Shown piece by piece: positions 54,166 through 61,985 of a stretch of DNA of 64,000 bases. This DNA is from Streptomyces sp. NBC_00250 (GTDB lineage Bacteria; Actinomycetota; Actinomycetes; Streptomycetales; Streptomycetaceae). The DNA is taken from the NCBI RefSeq assembly GCF_036192275.1, contig NZ_CP108088.1:7550001-7614000 (forward strand), read 5' to 3'. The stretch's first letter is position 1; each line of letters starts with the position of its first letter. Position numbers and translations under genes: made by a program. The notes under the pieces were generated by a model. It had not been told where the DNA came from. It saw only the letters and a program-made list of their open reading frames with translations, and did not search any database.

Positions 54166-55810
54166 GCGCGCCCGCGCCCTCGGCGGCGCACACCGCGCCC
54201 ACCACGGCGAGCGCCCCGTACAACGGCCAGTCGCCCCACCGGACGTACCCGGTCGTCGAAGAGGACAGCGGCAGCTCCCGGACGGCGACGGCGCTCGCGT
54301 CCGTGCCGAGCACGGGCCCGATCCGGCGCCCGTCGGGGCCGTACGCCGCGCTGACCCCGGTGAGCGTCGCGTGGACGACGGGGCGCCCGGTCTCCGCCGC
54401 CCGCAGTGCCGCGAGGGACGCGTGCTGGGCGGGCGCCCAGCTCTCCTGGAAGGTGCTGGTCGACGACTGGACGACCAGCAGCCCGGCACCGTCCCGGACC
54501 AGGTGCCGGCTCATGTCGGGGAAGGCGGACTCGAAGCAGATCAGCGGGCCGATCCGCAGGGCCGGGGCGGTGGCGTCGCCCGTGTCGGGCAGTGTCATCA
54601 CGACCGGTGCGGTGCCCCGCCGACGGTCCTCGTCGGCGGCCTTGCCGAACGACGTCACCCAGCCCAGGACGCCGCGCGCCGGCACGTACTCGCCGAACGG
54701 CACGAGCCGCATCTTGTCGTAACGCTCGCCCGTGAGGCCCTCGGGACCGACCAGGACGGCGCTCTTGAAGATGCCCGGGCGGTCGGCCCGGCGGGCGTCC
54801 ACATTGACCAGGAGCGGCGCGTCGACCGTCCGCGACAGGGCGGTGAGCCGGGCGGCGAGGTCGGGAAGGCCCGCCGGATCGGCCCCCACCCCGCTCTCTC
54901 CCCAGACCACCAGGTCGACGTGCTGCCCGACGAGCGAGCGGGTCAGTTCCTCGGCACGGTCGAACCGCCGCTCCGCCCCGTCGGGACCGTCGAAGACCCC
55001 GGGCTGTACGAGGGCCACCCGCACCGTTCCGTTCACGCCCGGCGCCCCGACCCCCCAAGCGACCGTGCCCGCCACCAGCGCGCAGGCCGCGATCCCCGCC
55101 ACCCCGACCGTACGTGCCCCCGGCGTGGCCACGAGCAGGGTCACCGCCGTGTTCGCCGCCACCACGAGCAGCGTCACCAGCCAGACCCCGCCCACCGAGG
55201 CGAGCCGCAGCGCCGCCGGAACCTCCCACTGGCTGGCCCCGAGCAGCCCCCACGGGCCGCCGAGGCCCTCCCAGGAACGGACCAACTCGATCAGCAGCCA
55301 GCCGGACGGCACCGCGAGCAGGGCGACGCCGGCCCGCAGCGCCGACGGCGCACCACCGAGCAGGAACCGTACGAGCCATCCCCACGGCAGCCACAGCAGG
55401 CCGAGCAGCGCCGCGATCGGCAGGAGGAAGACGTGCAGGCTGGGCAGCAGCCAGTGATGGACGGCGAGCACGAAACCGATCCCGCCCACCCAGCCGTCCA
55501 GGGCGGCGCGCCGCGCGCTCGGAGCCGTACGGATGAGGAGGAGCCAGGGGACGAGAGCCAGGTACGCCCACCACCAGAGTCCGGGGGCGGGAAAGGCGAG
55601 GGCGGGCAGCGCGCCGCAGACGAGGGCGAGGAGGGAGCGGCCGAGGGCACGCCGCCGGGCGGGCCCACGGGCCGCCCGGCCGGGGCCGTGCTCCGGGGGC
55701 CGGTCCGCCCCGTCCTGGTCCGGGGTCCGGCCCCCGCCCTGGTCCGGGGGCTGGTCCGGGGACCGGTCCCCGTCCTGGTCCCGCTCCCGGTGCACGAACG
55801 GAATTCGCAT
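54089..55810 (-). CDS. lnt: apolipoprotein N-acyltransferase
   Basis: Membrane enzyme of 573 residues that N-acylates the lipoprotein diacylglyceryl-cysteine. Several N-terminal membrane helices (about 58-235) precede a nitrilase-type domain (about 260-520) with the Glu-Lys-Cys triad visible in VPFGEYVPARG, RYDKMRLVPF and GPLICFESAFP. The N-terminal 45 residues are an Asp/Gln/Pro/Gly repeat, and the last 30 are basic and disordered. No polyprenol-phosphate mannose synthase gene follows, although the two often adjoin in actinobacteria. The 3' end overlaps the oxidoreductase gene. Confidence 0.9.
   Translation of the reverse strand: MRIPFVHRERDQDGDRSPDQPPDQGGGRTPDQDGADRPPEHGPGRAARGPARRRALGRSLLALVCGALPALAFPAPGLWWWAYLALVPWLLLIRTAPSARRAALDGWVGGIGFVLAVHHWLLPSLHVFLLPIAALLGLLWLPWGWLVRFLLGGAPSALRAGVALLAVPSGWLLIELVRSWEGLGGPWGLLGASQWEVPAALRLASVGGVWLVTLLVVAANTAVTLLVATPGARTVGVAGIAACALVAGTVAWGVGAPGVNGTVRVALVQPGVFDGPDGAERRFDRAEELTRSLVGQHVDLVVWGESGVGADPAGLPDLAARLTALSRTVDAPLLVNVDARRADRPGIFKSAVLVGPEGLTGERYDKMRLVPFGEYVPARGVLGWVTSFGKAADEDRRRGTAPVVMTLPDTGDATAPALRIGPLICFESAFPDMSRHLVRDGAGLLVVQSSTSTFQESWAPAQHASLAALRAAETGRPVVHATLTGVSAAYGPDGRRIGPVLGTDASAVAVRELPLSSSTTGYVRWGDWPLYGALAVVGAVCAAEGAGALRRPGSAPRVRRAHTARGSAGRRAR
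55690..55800. repeat. CCTGGTCCGGGG-type repeat in the 5' end of lnt
   Basis: Diverged copies of a 12-15-base unit encode repeated Pro-Asp-Gln and Asp-Gln-Asp-Gly on the minus strand, at the cytoplasmic N-terminus of the acyltransferase. Confidence 0.75.
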
Positions 55811-55878
55811 GGCATGCCTCCGCCCTTGCCTTCAGTGTCGGGTGTGACCGGGATCGGCGCGGCTCGGGCGGGCGCCGC

Positions 55879-56325
55879 TCAGTTGTGTCGGCGCCACCGT
55901 TCGTCGACGACGACCGAGCTCAGCCGCCAGCCGTCGGCGGTCCGCAGCGCCCCGAACGCGTAGCGCCCCCCGCAGACGAAGTCCTCGCCGGACGTGAACC
56001 GCATCGGGTTGACGTAGTCGGCGCGGATGTCCGCCGCGTCCCCGGTCTGCGGGTAGCCGGCGGGCTCACGGAAGACGACCCGCCGGTTCACGATGAGGTG
56101 CTGGCGTACGGGAAAGAGCGTCATCGCCTCGGCGAGCCAGTCGGCCACCTCGGCCGCCGGGCCCTCGACGCCGCCCGAGCCCCGGTAGTCGGCCCGGCCC
56201 TCCGGGGCGAACAGCTCCCGGTAGGCGGTCCAGTCGGCGTCGTCCACGGCCGCCGCGTACCCGGTGATCAGGTCGTCGACGGCGAGTCGGTCCATCACGG
56301 TCGCGAGGTCCACGCGCTGCGTCAT
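55879..56325 (-). CDS. SnoaL-like/NTF2-like protein
   Basis: Protein of 148 residues with an NTF2-type cone fold: ATVMDRLAVDDLITGYAAAV, DWTAYRELFAPEGRADY and the C-terminal DGWRLSSVVVDERW. This opening helix pattern is typical of SnoaL_4-like proteins, related to dehydratases and ring-hydroxylating dioxygenase small subunits. Function unknown. It is divergent from the flavin reductase gene with an 81-base gap. Confidence 0.82.
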   Translation of the reverse strand: MTQRVDLATVMDRLAVDDLITGYAAAVDDADWTAYRELFAPEGRADYRGSGGVEGPAAEVADWLAEAMTLFPVRQHLIVNRRVVFREPAGYPQTGDAADIRADYVNPMRFTSGEDFVCGGRYAFGALRTADGWRLSSVVVDERWRRHN

Positions 56326-56406
56326 CGGATCAGTGTCGGGCAGGCCGAGCCAGGGGCCAAGGGGCGTGCGCGCGGTGACTTCCCGTACCCGGTCATACTG
56401 TCCGGC

Positions 56407-57000
56407 ATGCGCGTGAACATCGATCCCGAACTGAGCGACCGCACCTCCTTCTACCGGCTGCTCACCGCCACCGTCGTGCCCCGGCCGATCGCGTGGGTCT
56501 CCACGTCCTCGGCCGACGGGACGGACAACCTGGCCCCCCACTCCTTCTTCACCATCGCCTCGGTCACGCCGCCGGTCGTGCAGTTCACGTCGGTCGGCCG
56601 CAAGGACTCGCTGCGGAACGTGGAGGAGACGGGGGAGTTCGTGGTCAACCTCGCCCCCGAGGGGCTCTTCGAGCAGATCAACGCGACGGCGACGGACTTC
56701 CCGCGCGGGGTCAGCGAGTTCGACGCCTGTGGCGTCGAGCGCGAGCCGAGCCTGCGGGTGAAGCCGCCGCGCGTGGCCGGGTCGCCGGTGGCGCTCGAGT
56801 GCGAGCTGCACAGCACGCTGCGGATCGGCGACTCGACGGTCGTCTTCGGCCGGGTCGTGCACGCGGCGGTCGACGAGTCGGTCATGCTCGACGGCCACCC
56901 CGAGATGGCGCTGATGCGCCCGCTGACCAGGCTCGGCAAGAACGAGTGGGGCACCCTGGGCGGCATCAGGGAGATCGCCCGCGTGCCCTACCAGGGCTGA
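56407..57000 (+). CDS. flavin reductase-like split-barrel protein
   Basis: FMN-binding protein of 197 residues: FYRLLTATVVPRPIAWVSTS, NLAPHSFFTIASVTPPVVQF and ETGEFVVNLAPEGL, typical of the flavin reductase/YwrF-type family. It probably binds FMN and supplies reduced flavin or acts as an oxidoreductase. CATACT (56394-56399) ends 7 bases before the ATG, so the mRNA is probably leaderless. Confidence 0.87.
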   Translation: MRVNIDPELSDRTSFYRLLTATVVPRPIAWVSTSSADGTDNLAPHSFFTIASVTPPVVQFTSVGRKDSLRNVEETGEFVVNLAPEGLFEQINATATDFPRGVSEFDACGVEREPSLRVKPPRVAGSPVALECELHSTLRIGDSTVVFGRVVHAAVDESVMLDGHPEMALMRPLTRLGKNEWGTLGGIREIARVPYQG

Positions 57001-57024
57001 GCGACCGAAGTCCGGGCCGAGACC

Positions 57025-57555
57025 TCAGGAGCGAGCCGGGCCAGGGGTGAGGTGCGCGCGGGCCGTCGCCGAGACCTCGGCGGCGAGCGGCCCGAGGGCG
57101 GGCTCACGCCGGACGTACGCCTCGGCGAGTCGGGCGATCTGCGGGACCAGGTCGCCCGCGGCGGCCGGTGGGGACGCCACCTCGCCACGGGCCTCCTCGC
57201 CACCGACCTCCGGGTCACCGGTCTCCCGGCCGCAGGCCTCCCCGCCGCCGGTCTCCCCGCCGCCGGTCTCCCCGCCGCCGGTCTCCCGGCCGCCGGTCTC
57301 CCCGATCCGGGCGAAGCCGCGTGCGAGCAGTGCCCGGGCCTGCTCCGGCCGGGCCCGGGCATCGGCGAACCCCTCGTCGGGGACGAGTCATTCGACGTCG
57401 ATGTCGCTGTACGCGTCGGCCGTCCCGGCGGCGAGCGAACCGAGCAGCCGGGTCCGGGAGCCGGTCCGGGCGCCCTCCAGGGCGTCCCGCACGTCCGCCG
57501 CGAGCACGTCCCGCTCCCGCGTCGCGAGGCCTTCGCGTGCCGACGCGCCGGTCAC
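57025..57555 (-). pseudogene. nucleotidyltransferase-like gene interrupted by an in-frame TGA
   Basis: Reading from GTG 57555, 55 codons run to GSLAAGTADAYSDIDVE, the GS-x-D-x-D nucleotide-binding motif of nucleotidyltransferases, then hit TGA at 57390-57388. The same frame continues 120 codons beyond it (LVPDEGFADARAR, then a Gly-Glu-Thr repeat, then DLVPQIARLAEAYVRREPA) to a stop at 57027-57025. Coding character persists after the TGA, so I read a recent nonsense change, possibly Trp to stop, or a sequencing error. It starts 8 bases after the uppP stop on the same strand. Confidence 0.6.
57225..57305. repeat. 15-base tandem repeat CCGCCGGTCTCCCCG
   Basis: About five near-perfect copies of a 15-base unit. 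On the minus strand they encode Gly-Glu-Thr-Gly-Gly within the broken nucleotidyltransferase frame. The repeat opens long chance ORFs in other frames. Confidence 0.85.
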
Positions 57556-57563
57556 GGGGACCG

Positions 57564-58436
57564 TCAGCTCCCGGACTCGCCCGCGTGCGGGCTCAGGACG
57601 TCCGTGCCGACCAGGACGAAGAGCAGGATGCCGAGCAGGATCCGGTAGATCACGAAGGGCATGAAGCTCTTGGTGGTGATGAACTTCATGAACCAGGCGA
57701 TCACCGCGTAACCGACGGCGAAGGCGATGATCGTGGCGAAGATCGTCGGGCCCCAGGAGACGTGCCCCTCGCCCGCGTCCTTCAGCTCGTACGCGCCCGA
57801 GGCGAGCACCGCCGGGATCGCGAGGAGGAAGGAGTAGCGCGCCGCCGCCTCGCGGGTGTAGCCCATGAGGAGACCGCCGGAGATCGTCGCGCCCGAGCGC
57901 GAGACGCCCGGGATCAGGGCCATCGCCTGGCAGACGCCGAAGATCAGGCCGTCCTTCACGCTGAGGTCCTTGAGCGACTTGCGCTCGCGGATCGCCCGGT
58001 GGCGGCCGCCGATCTCGTCGCGGGCGGCGAGCCGGTCCGCGACGCCGAGGACGATGCCCATGACGATCAGGGTGGTGGCGATGAGCCGCAGGTCGCGGAA
58101 GGGGCCCTCGATCTGGTCCTTGAGCGTGATGCCGAGGACACCGATCGGGATGGAGCCGACGATCACCAGCCAGCCCATCTGGGCGTCGTGGTCGGAGCGC
58201 ATCGCCTTGTCGGTGAGGGAGCGGAACCAGGCCGTGACGATCCGCGCGATGTCCTTGCGGAAGTAGATCAGGACCGCGGTCTCCGTGCCGATCTGGGTGA
58301 TCGCGGTGAAGGCCGCGCCCGGATCCTCCCAGCCGGCGAAGGCCGCGGTGAGACGGAGGTGTGCGCTGGAGGAGATGGGAAGGAACTCCGTCAGCCCCTG
58401 GACGAGTCCGAGGATGAACGATTCGAACCAACTCAT
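57564..58436 (-). CDS. uppP: undecaprenyl-diphosphatase
   Basis: Membrane phosphatase (BacA type) of 290 residues that recycles undecaprenyl diphosphate for peptidoglycan and other polymers; overproduction gives bacitracin resistance. The signature sites are GLTEFLPISSSAHL (14-27) and IPGVSRSGATISGG (about 173-186), with about eight hydrophobic helices. The nucleotidyltransferase remnant follows closely downstream. Confidence 0.95.
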   Translation of the reverse strand: MSWFESFILGLVQGLTEFLPISSSAHLRLTAAFAGWEDPGAAFTAITQIGTETAVLIYFRKDIARIVTAWFRSLTDKAMRSDHDAQMGWLVIVGSIPIGVLGITLKDQIEGPFRDLRLIATTLIVMGIVLGVADRLAARDEIGGRHRAIRERKSLKDLSVKDGLIFGVCQAMALIPGVSRSGATISGGLLMGYTREAAARYSFLLAIPAVLASGAYELKDAGEGHVSWGPTIFATIIAFAVGYAVIAWFMKFITTKSFMPFVIYRILLGILLFVLVGTDVLSPHAGESGS

Positions 58437-58517
58437 GGGGCTAGGGCCGTCCCGTTATGTACGTGTGCGGTCAGAAGGTCGTGCGCAGCGTACCGTCCCA
58501 AAGTGACGGGCCCGTGA

Positions 58518-58988
58518 TCAGGCCTCCGGAGGGCCCGCCGGGCCCGCTGTCGTCCAGCCGGGCGCCCTGACATGGGCGCTGAGGCTCTCCCGGTCGGCCT
58601 CGTCCCCGCAGTGGGCGCACACGACGCGGGGGCTGAGGATCTCGCCGCACCGGTGCTCCAGGACGATCGGCCGGTCGTCGGCGTTGAGGTGGCGGTCGCC
58701 CCAGGCCATCAGGGTCACCAGGACCGGCTGGAGCTCCTCGCCGGCGGCCGTGGCCCGGTACTCGAAGCGCTGCGGGCGTTCGCTGTACTGCACCTTCTCC
58801 AGGATTCCCGCCTCCACGAGCCGCCTGAGGCGGGTGGTGAGGATGTCGCGGGGGGCGCCGGTGTTGCGCGCGATCCGGTCGAAGCGGCGCACACCGAGGG
58901 AGACCTCGCGGAGCACGAGCAGCGAGTACTTCTCCCCGACGAGCGCGAGGGTGTCGGCGATCGAGCAGGGGCGGGGGGCGGCCTTCAT
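58518..58988 (-). CDS. HxlR-family regulator
   Basis: Protein of 156 residues. The MarR-like winged helix of HxlR covers about 8-100 (C8, YSLLVLREVSLGVRRFDRI, RDILTTRLRRLVEAGILEKV). An unusual C-terminal extension has C114, C124 and C127 plus histidines, suggesting a zinc or thiol sensor. It is divergent from a thiolase gene with two phased operator-like sites between them and is probably its repressor. Confidence 0.88.
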   Translation of the reverse strand: MKAAPRPCSIADTLALVGEKYSLLVLREVSLGVRRFDRIARNTGAPRDILTTRLRRLVEAGILEKVQYSERPQRFEYRATAAGEELQPVLVTLMAWGDRHLNADDRPIVLEHRCGEILSPRVVCAHCGDEADRESLSAHVRAPGWTTAGPAGPPEA

Positions 58989-59020
58989 GGGGTCAAGAGT
59001 AGGGCAGCGCGAGCGGGGTG

Positions 59021-59040
59021 GGTTTGGAAAACCAACTCAC
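59021..59040 (+). promoter_or_regulatory. HxlR operator-like element, copy 1
   Basis: GGTTTGGAAAACCAACTCAC, 17 of 20 bases identical to copy 2 and 31 bases upstream of it. Confidence 0.7.
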
Positions 59041-59051
59041 CCTCTCTCATG

Positions 59052-59082
59052 GGTTTGAAAAGCAAACTCACTGGGCTATGTT
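59052..59082 (+). promoter_or_regulatory. HxlR operator-like element copy 2 overlapping the thiolase promoter
   Basis: GGTTTGAAAAGCAAACTCAC (59052-59071) contains GTTTG-N5-CAAAC. TTGAAA (59055-59060), 16 bases and TATGTT (59077-59082) form the promoter, so a bound repressor would cover the -35 element. Confidence 0.7.
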
Positions 59083-59124
59083 ACCGATGAGTGTTGGTCC
59101 ACTTATCCAACTCAGGAGCCTGCC

Positions 59125-60294
59125 ATGCGCGACGCCGTCATCGTCGAAGCCGTCCGGACCCCGATAGGAAAGGGCAAGCCGGGCGGAGCCCTGTCCCATG
59201 TCCACCCCGTCGCCCTGCTCTCCCACACCCTGCGCGCCCTGATCGAACGCAGCGGCATCGACCCGGCCCTCGTCGACGACGTGATCGGCGGCACCGTCGA
59301 CCAGGTCGGCGAGCAGGCCATGAACACCACCCGCTACGCCTGGCTCGGTGCCGGATTCCCCGAGTCCGTCCCCGCCACCACCGTCGACCGGCAGTGCGGC
59401 TCCTCCCAGCAGGCCGTCCACTTCGCCGCCCAGGGTGTGCTCTCCGGGGCGTACGACATCGCCGTCGCCTGCGGAGTCGAGTCCATGAGCCGGGTGCCCA
59501 TGTGGTCCAACGTGCCGCCCGGCGCCGACCCCTTCGGCCCCGGGGTCGCCGAGCGCTACCCCGAGGGCCTCGTCCCGCAGGGCATCAGCGCCGAACTCAT
59601 CGCCGCGAAGTGGTCGATCGGCCGCGAGGCCATGGACGCGTTCGCCACCGCCTCGCACACCAAGGCGGCCCGCGCCTGGGCGGCCGGCCTCTTCGACGCC
59701 GAGGTCGCGCCGTACGGGGACGTCCGCCGCGACGAGTCGGTGCGCCCCACGACCACCCCCGAGATCCTCGCCGGACTGCGGCCCTCCTTCGAGGACCCCG
59801 GCTTCGCCGACCGCTTCCCGCAGATCGACTGGTCCGTCACCGCCGGGAACAGCAGCCCGATCAACGACGGCGCCTCCGCCGTCCTCGTCATGGCCGCCGA
59901 CACCGCCCGCAGCCTCGGCCTGCGTCCCCTCGCCCGGCTGCACGGCTTCGCCGTCACCGGCTCCGACCCGCTGCTCATGCTCACCGGCGTCCTCCCCGCC
60001 ACGGAGAAGGTGCTGAGGAGGTCGGGCCTCTCCCTCGCCGACATCGACCTCTTCGAGATCAACGAGGCCTTCGCGAGCGTCGTCCTCGCCTGGCAGCAGG
60101 AGACCGGCGCGGACCCGGCCAAGGTCAACGTCCACGGCGGCGCGATCGCCCTCGGCCACCCCCTCGGCGCCAGCGGCACCCGCCTCACCACGACACTCGT
60201 CCACGCGCTACGGGCCAGGGGAGCGCGCTACGGACTCCAGGCGATGTGCGAGGCGGGCGGCCTGGCCAACGCGATGATCGTCGAGGCCCTCTGA
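59125..60294 (+). CDS. thiolase (acetyl-CoA acyltransferase)
   Basis: Thiolase of 389 residues. The nucleophile C91 is in VDRQCGSSQQAVHFAA, the histidine in GGAIALGHPLGASG and the second cysteine in QAMCEAGGLANAM, so the active site is complete. The last motif is CEAGG rather than the common CxGGG. It cleaves or forms 3-oxoacyl-CoA. The divergent HxlR suggests induction, perhaps by an acid or quinone. No other beta-oxidation gene adjoins. Confidence 0.94.
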   Translation: MRDAVIVEAVRTPIGKGKPGGALSHVHPVALLSHTLRALIERSGIDPALVDDVIGGTVDQVGEQAMNTTRYAWLGAGFPESVPATTVDRQCGSSQQAVHFAAQGVLSGAYDIAVACGVESMSRVPMWSNVPPGADPFGPGVAERYPEGLVPQGISAELIAAKWSIGREAMDAFATASHTKAARAWAAGLFDAEVAPYGDVRRDESVRPTTTPEILAGLRPSFEDPGFADRFPQIDWSVTAGNSSPINDGASAVLVMAADTARSLGLRPLARLHGFAVTGSDPLLMLTGVLPATEKVLRRSGLSLADIDLFEINEAFASVVLAWQQETGADPAKVNVHGGAIALGHPLGASGTRLTTTLVHALRARGARYGLQAMCEAGGLANAMIVEAL

Positions 60295-60303
60295 CCCCGG
60301 CCG

Positions 60304-61083
60304 CTAGCGGGGGCTGCCCACCGTTTCGGGCTCCGGCTTCGACTCCGGCTCCGGCTCCGGCTTCGGCGCGACGGCCGGAGCCGGGGCCCGCAGGTGGTGC
60401 CGCTTGCGCCAGGCGACCACGGCGGCCGCCAGGCCGGACAGCGCGATGAAGCCCGCCGAGAAGAGGAAGGCCGGGGAGCCCGGTTCGCCCGCCTGCGCGC
60501 CCGCCACGACGTACGCCGCCGTGTTGGGCAGCGAGCCGAGCGCCGTCGCCACCAGGAACGGTACGTACCCCATCCTGGAGACCGCGGCACAGTAGTTGGC
60601 CGCCGCGAACGGCACCCCCGGGAACAGTCGGATCGCCAGCATCGAACGGAACCCGTGCCGGCTGAGCTGCCCGTCGGCCGCCGTCAGCCAGCGGCCGCGC
60701 AGCATCGGCCGCAGCGCGTCCTGCCCCAGGTAGCGGCCGAGGGTGAAGGAGATCCCGGCGCCCAGCACCGTCCCCGCGATCGCGGCCGTCAGACCGAAGG
60801 CCGAGCCGAAGAGCGCGCCCGCCGCCAGATTCAGCACCGGGCGCGGTACGAACGCCGCCGTGCACACCCCGTACGCCAGCCCGAACAGCATCACCGCGCC
60901 GGCGCCGCTCGTCTGCTGCGGCCAGCCCGATGAGAGCAGCCGCTGCGGCTCGTACAGCACGACGAGGGCCGCCGCCGAGAGCAGCAGCAGCGCGAGCATC
61001 GAGAGCCGTGCGCGGGGCGCGAGCAGGGCCCGGGAGCAGCGGAGGGCGACGGAGCCCGGCGGCCGGGGCACGGGAGCGAGCAT
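60304..61083 (-). CDS. TVP38/TMEM64 family membrane protein
   Basis: Polytopic protein of 259 residues of the VTT/DedA-like group: the core FVPRPVLNLAAGALFGSAFG and LFPGVPFAAANYCAAVSRM are visible within about six helices. The family is related to lipid scramblases and undecaprenyl-phosphate translocases. The C-terminus is a short Pro-Glu/Lys repeat (PKPEPEPESKPEPE). It is convergent with the thiolase gene, 9 bases apart. Confidence 0.87.
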   Translation of the reverse strand: MLAPVPRPPGSVALRCSRALLAPRARLSMLALLLLSAAALVVLYEPQRLLSSGWPQQTSGAGAVMLFGLAYGVCTAAFVPRPVLNLAAGALFGSAFGLTAAIAGTVLGAGISFTLGRYLGQDALRPMLRGRWLTAADGQLSRHGFRSMLAIRLFPGVPFAAANYCAAVSRMGYVPFLVATALGSLPNTAAYVVAGAQAGEPGSPAFLFSAGFIALSGLAAAVVAWRKRHHLRAPAPAVAPKPEPEPESKPEPETVGSPR

Positions 61084-61187
61084 TCGGGGAGAGTAGCGGA
61101 CGCGTCCGTATGATCGCCGTAATGTGCGTCATGTCCGTGGGGCCGGATCCCGGAGCACCCATGACAGGGCACGACAGGGAGGGTCCC

Positions 61188-61937
61188 ATGACCGACACCG
61201 CACGACCGGCCGGCGGCCCCGCCGGCCTCGCTGCCGACACCCTCGTCGACGTCCCCGACAGCGCCCTCGCCGACACCGTCCTGGAGCGGCTCACCACCGT
61301 CTACCCGGCCGCCGGGAACCCCTTCCGGGCGCAGGAGATGGTCGCGTACATGAAGGGTGTCGCCCCCTTCCTCGGGCTTCGCACCCCCGAGCGCCGGACC
61401 CTGTCCCGTACCGTCCTCGACGGCGTTCCGCGCCCCGACGAGCGGGACTGCGCCGCCGTCGCCCTGCGCTGCTTCGCCCTGCCCGAGCGCGAGTACCACT
61501 ACTTCGCCGTGGACTACCTGCGCCACCATGTGAAGCGCTGCTCGTCCGGGTTCCTGCCCGTCGCCCGCCGGCTCGTCACCACCGTCTCCTGGTGGGACAC
61601 GGTCGACCACCTCGCCGCCCATGTCGTCGGCGGTCTGGTCGCGGCCGACCCCTCCCTCGGTGACCGCATGGACGAGTGGATCGAGGACGAGGACCTGTGG
61701 GTGGCCCGTACGGCGATCCTCCACCAGCTGCGCTTCAAGGAGTCCACCGACGCGGACCGGCTCTTCGCCCACTGCCTGCGCCGCGCCGCCGACACCGACT
61801 TCTTCCTCCGCAAGGCCATCGGCTGGAGCCTGCGCGAGTACGCCAAGACGGCCCCGGCCGAGGTCCGTGCCTTCGTCACCGCGAACACCGCCCGCCTTTC
61901 CCCGCTCTCGGTCCGCGAGGCCCTCAAGCACCTCTGA
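61188..61937 (+). CDS. DNA alkylation repair (AlkD-like) HEAT protein
   Basis: Helical protein of 249 residues of the AlkD superfamily: MVAYMKGVAPFLGLRTPERR, REYHYFAVDYLRHHVKR, VSWWDTVDHLAAHVVGGLV and DFFLRKAIGWSLREYAKTAP. AlkD excises N3- and N7-alkylpurines. The WWDTVD segment and the Arg in FFLRKAIGW match the nucleic-acid-binding channel, so glycosylase activity is likely. GGGAGGG ends 4 bases before ATG 61188. Confidence 0.88.
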   Translation: MTDTARPAGGPAGLAADTLVDVPDSALADTVLERLTTVYPAAGNPFRAQEMVAYMKGVAPFLGLRTPERRTLSRTVLDGVPRPDERDCAAVALRCFALPEREYHYFAVDYLRHHVKRCSSGFLPVARRLVTTVSWWDTVDHLAAHVVGGLVAADPSLGDRMDEWIEDEDLWVARTAILHQLRFKESTDADRLFAHCLRRAADTDFFLRKAIGWSLREYAKTAPAEVRAFVTANTARLSPLSVREALKHL

Positions 61938-61985
61938 TCCCACCCCGGTCGCACAGTGCCCCAACTGCTCGGCCAGACTGGGTAC

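Noticed and set aside
57052..57648. 198-codon plus-strand frame with GLPAA repeats
   Set aside because: Created by the 15-base repeat; it overlaps the uppP end and the minus-strand nucleotidyltransferase remnant, which has the recognisable motif.
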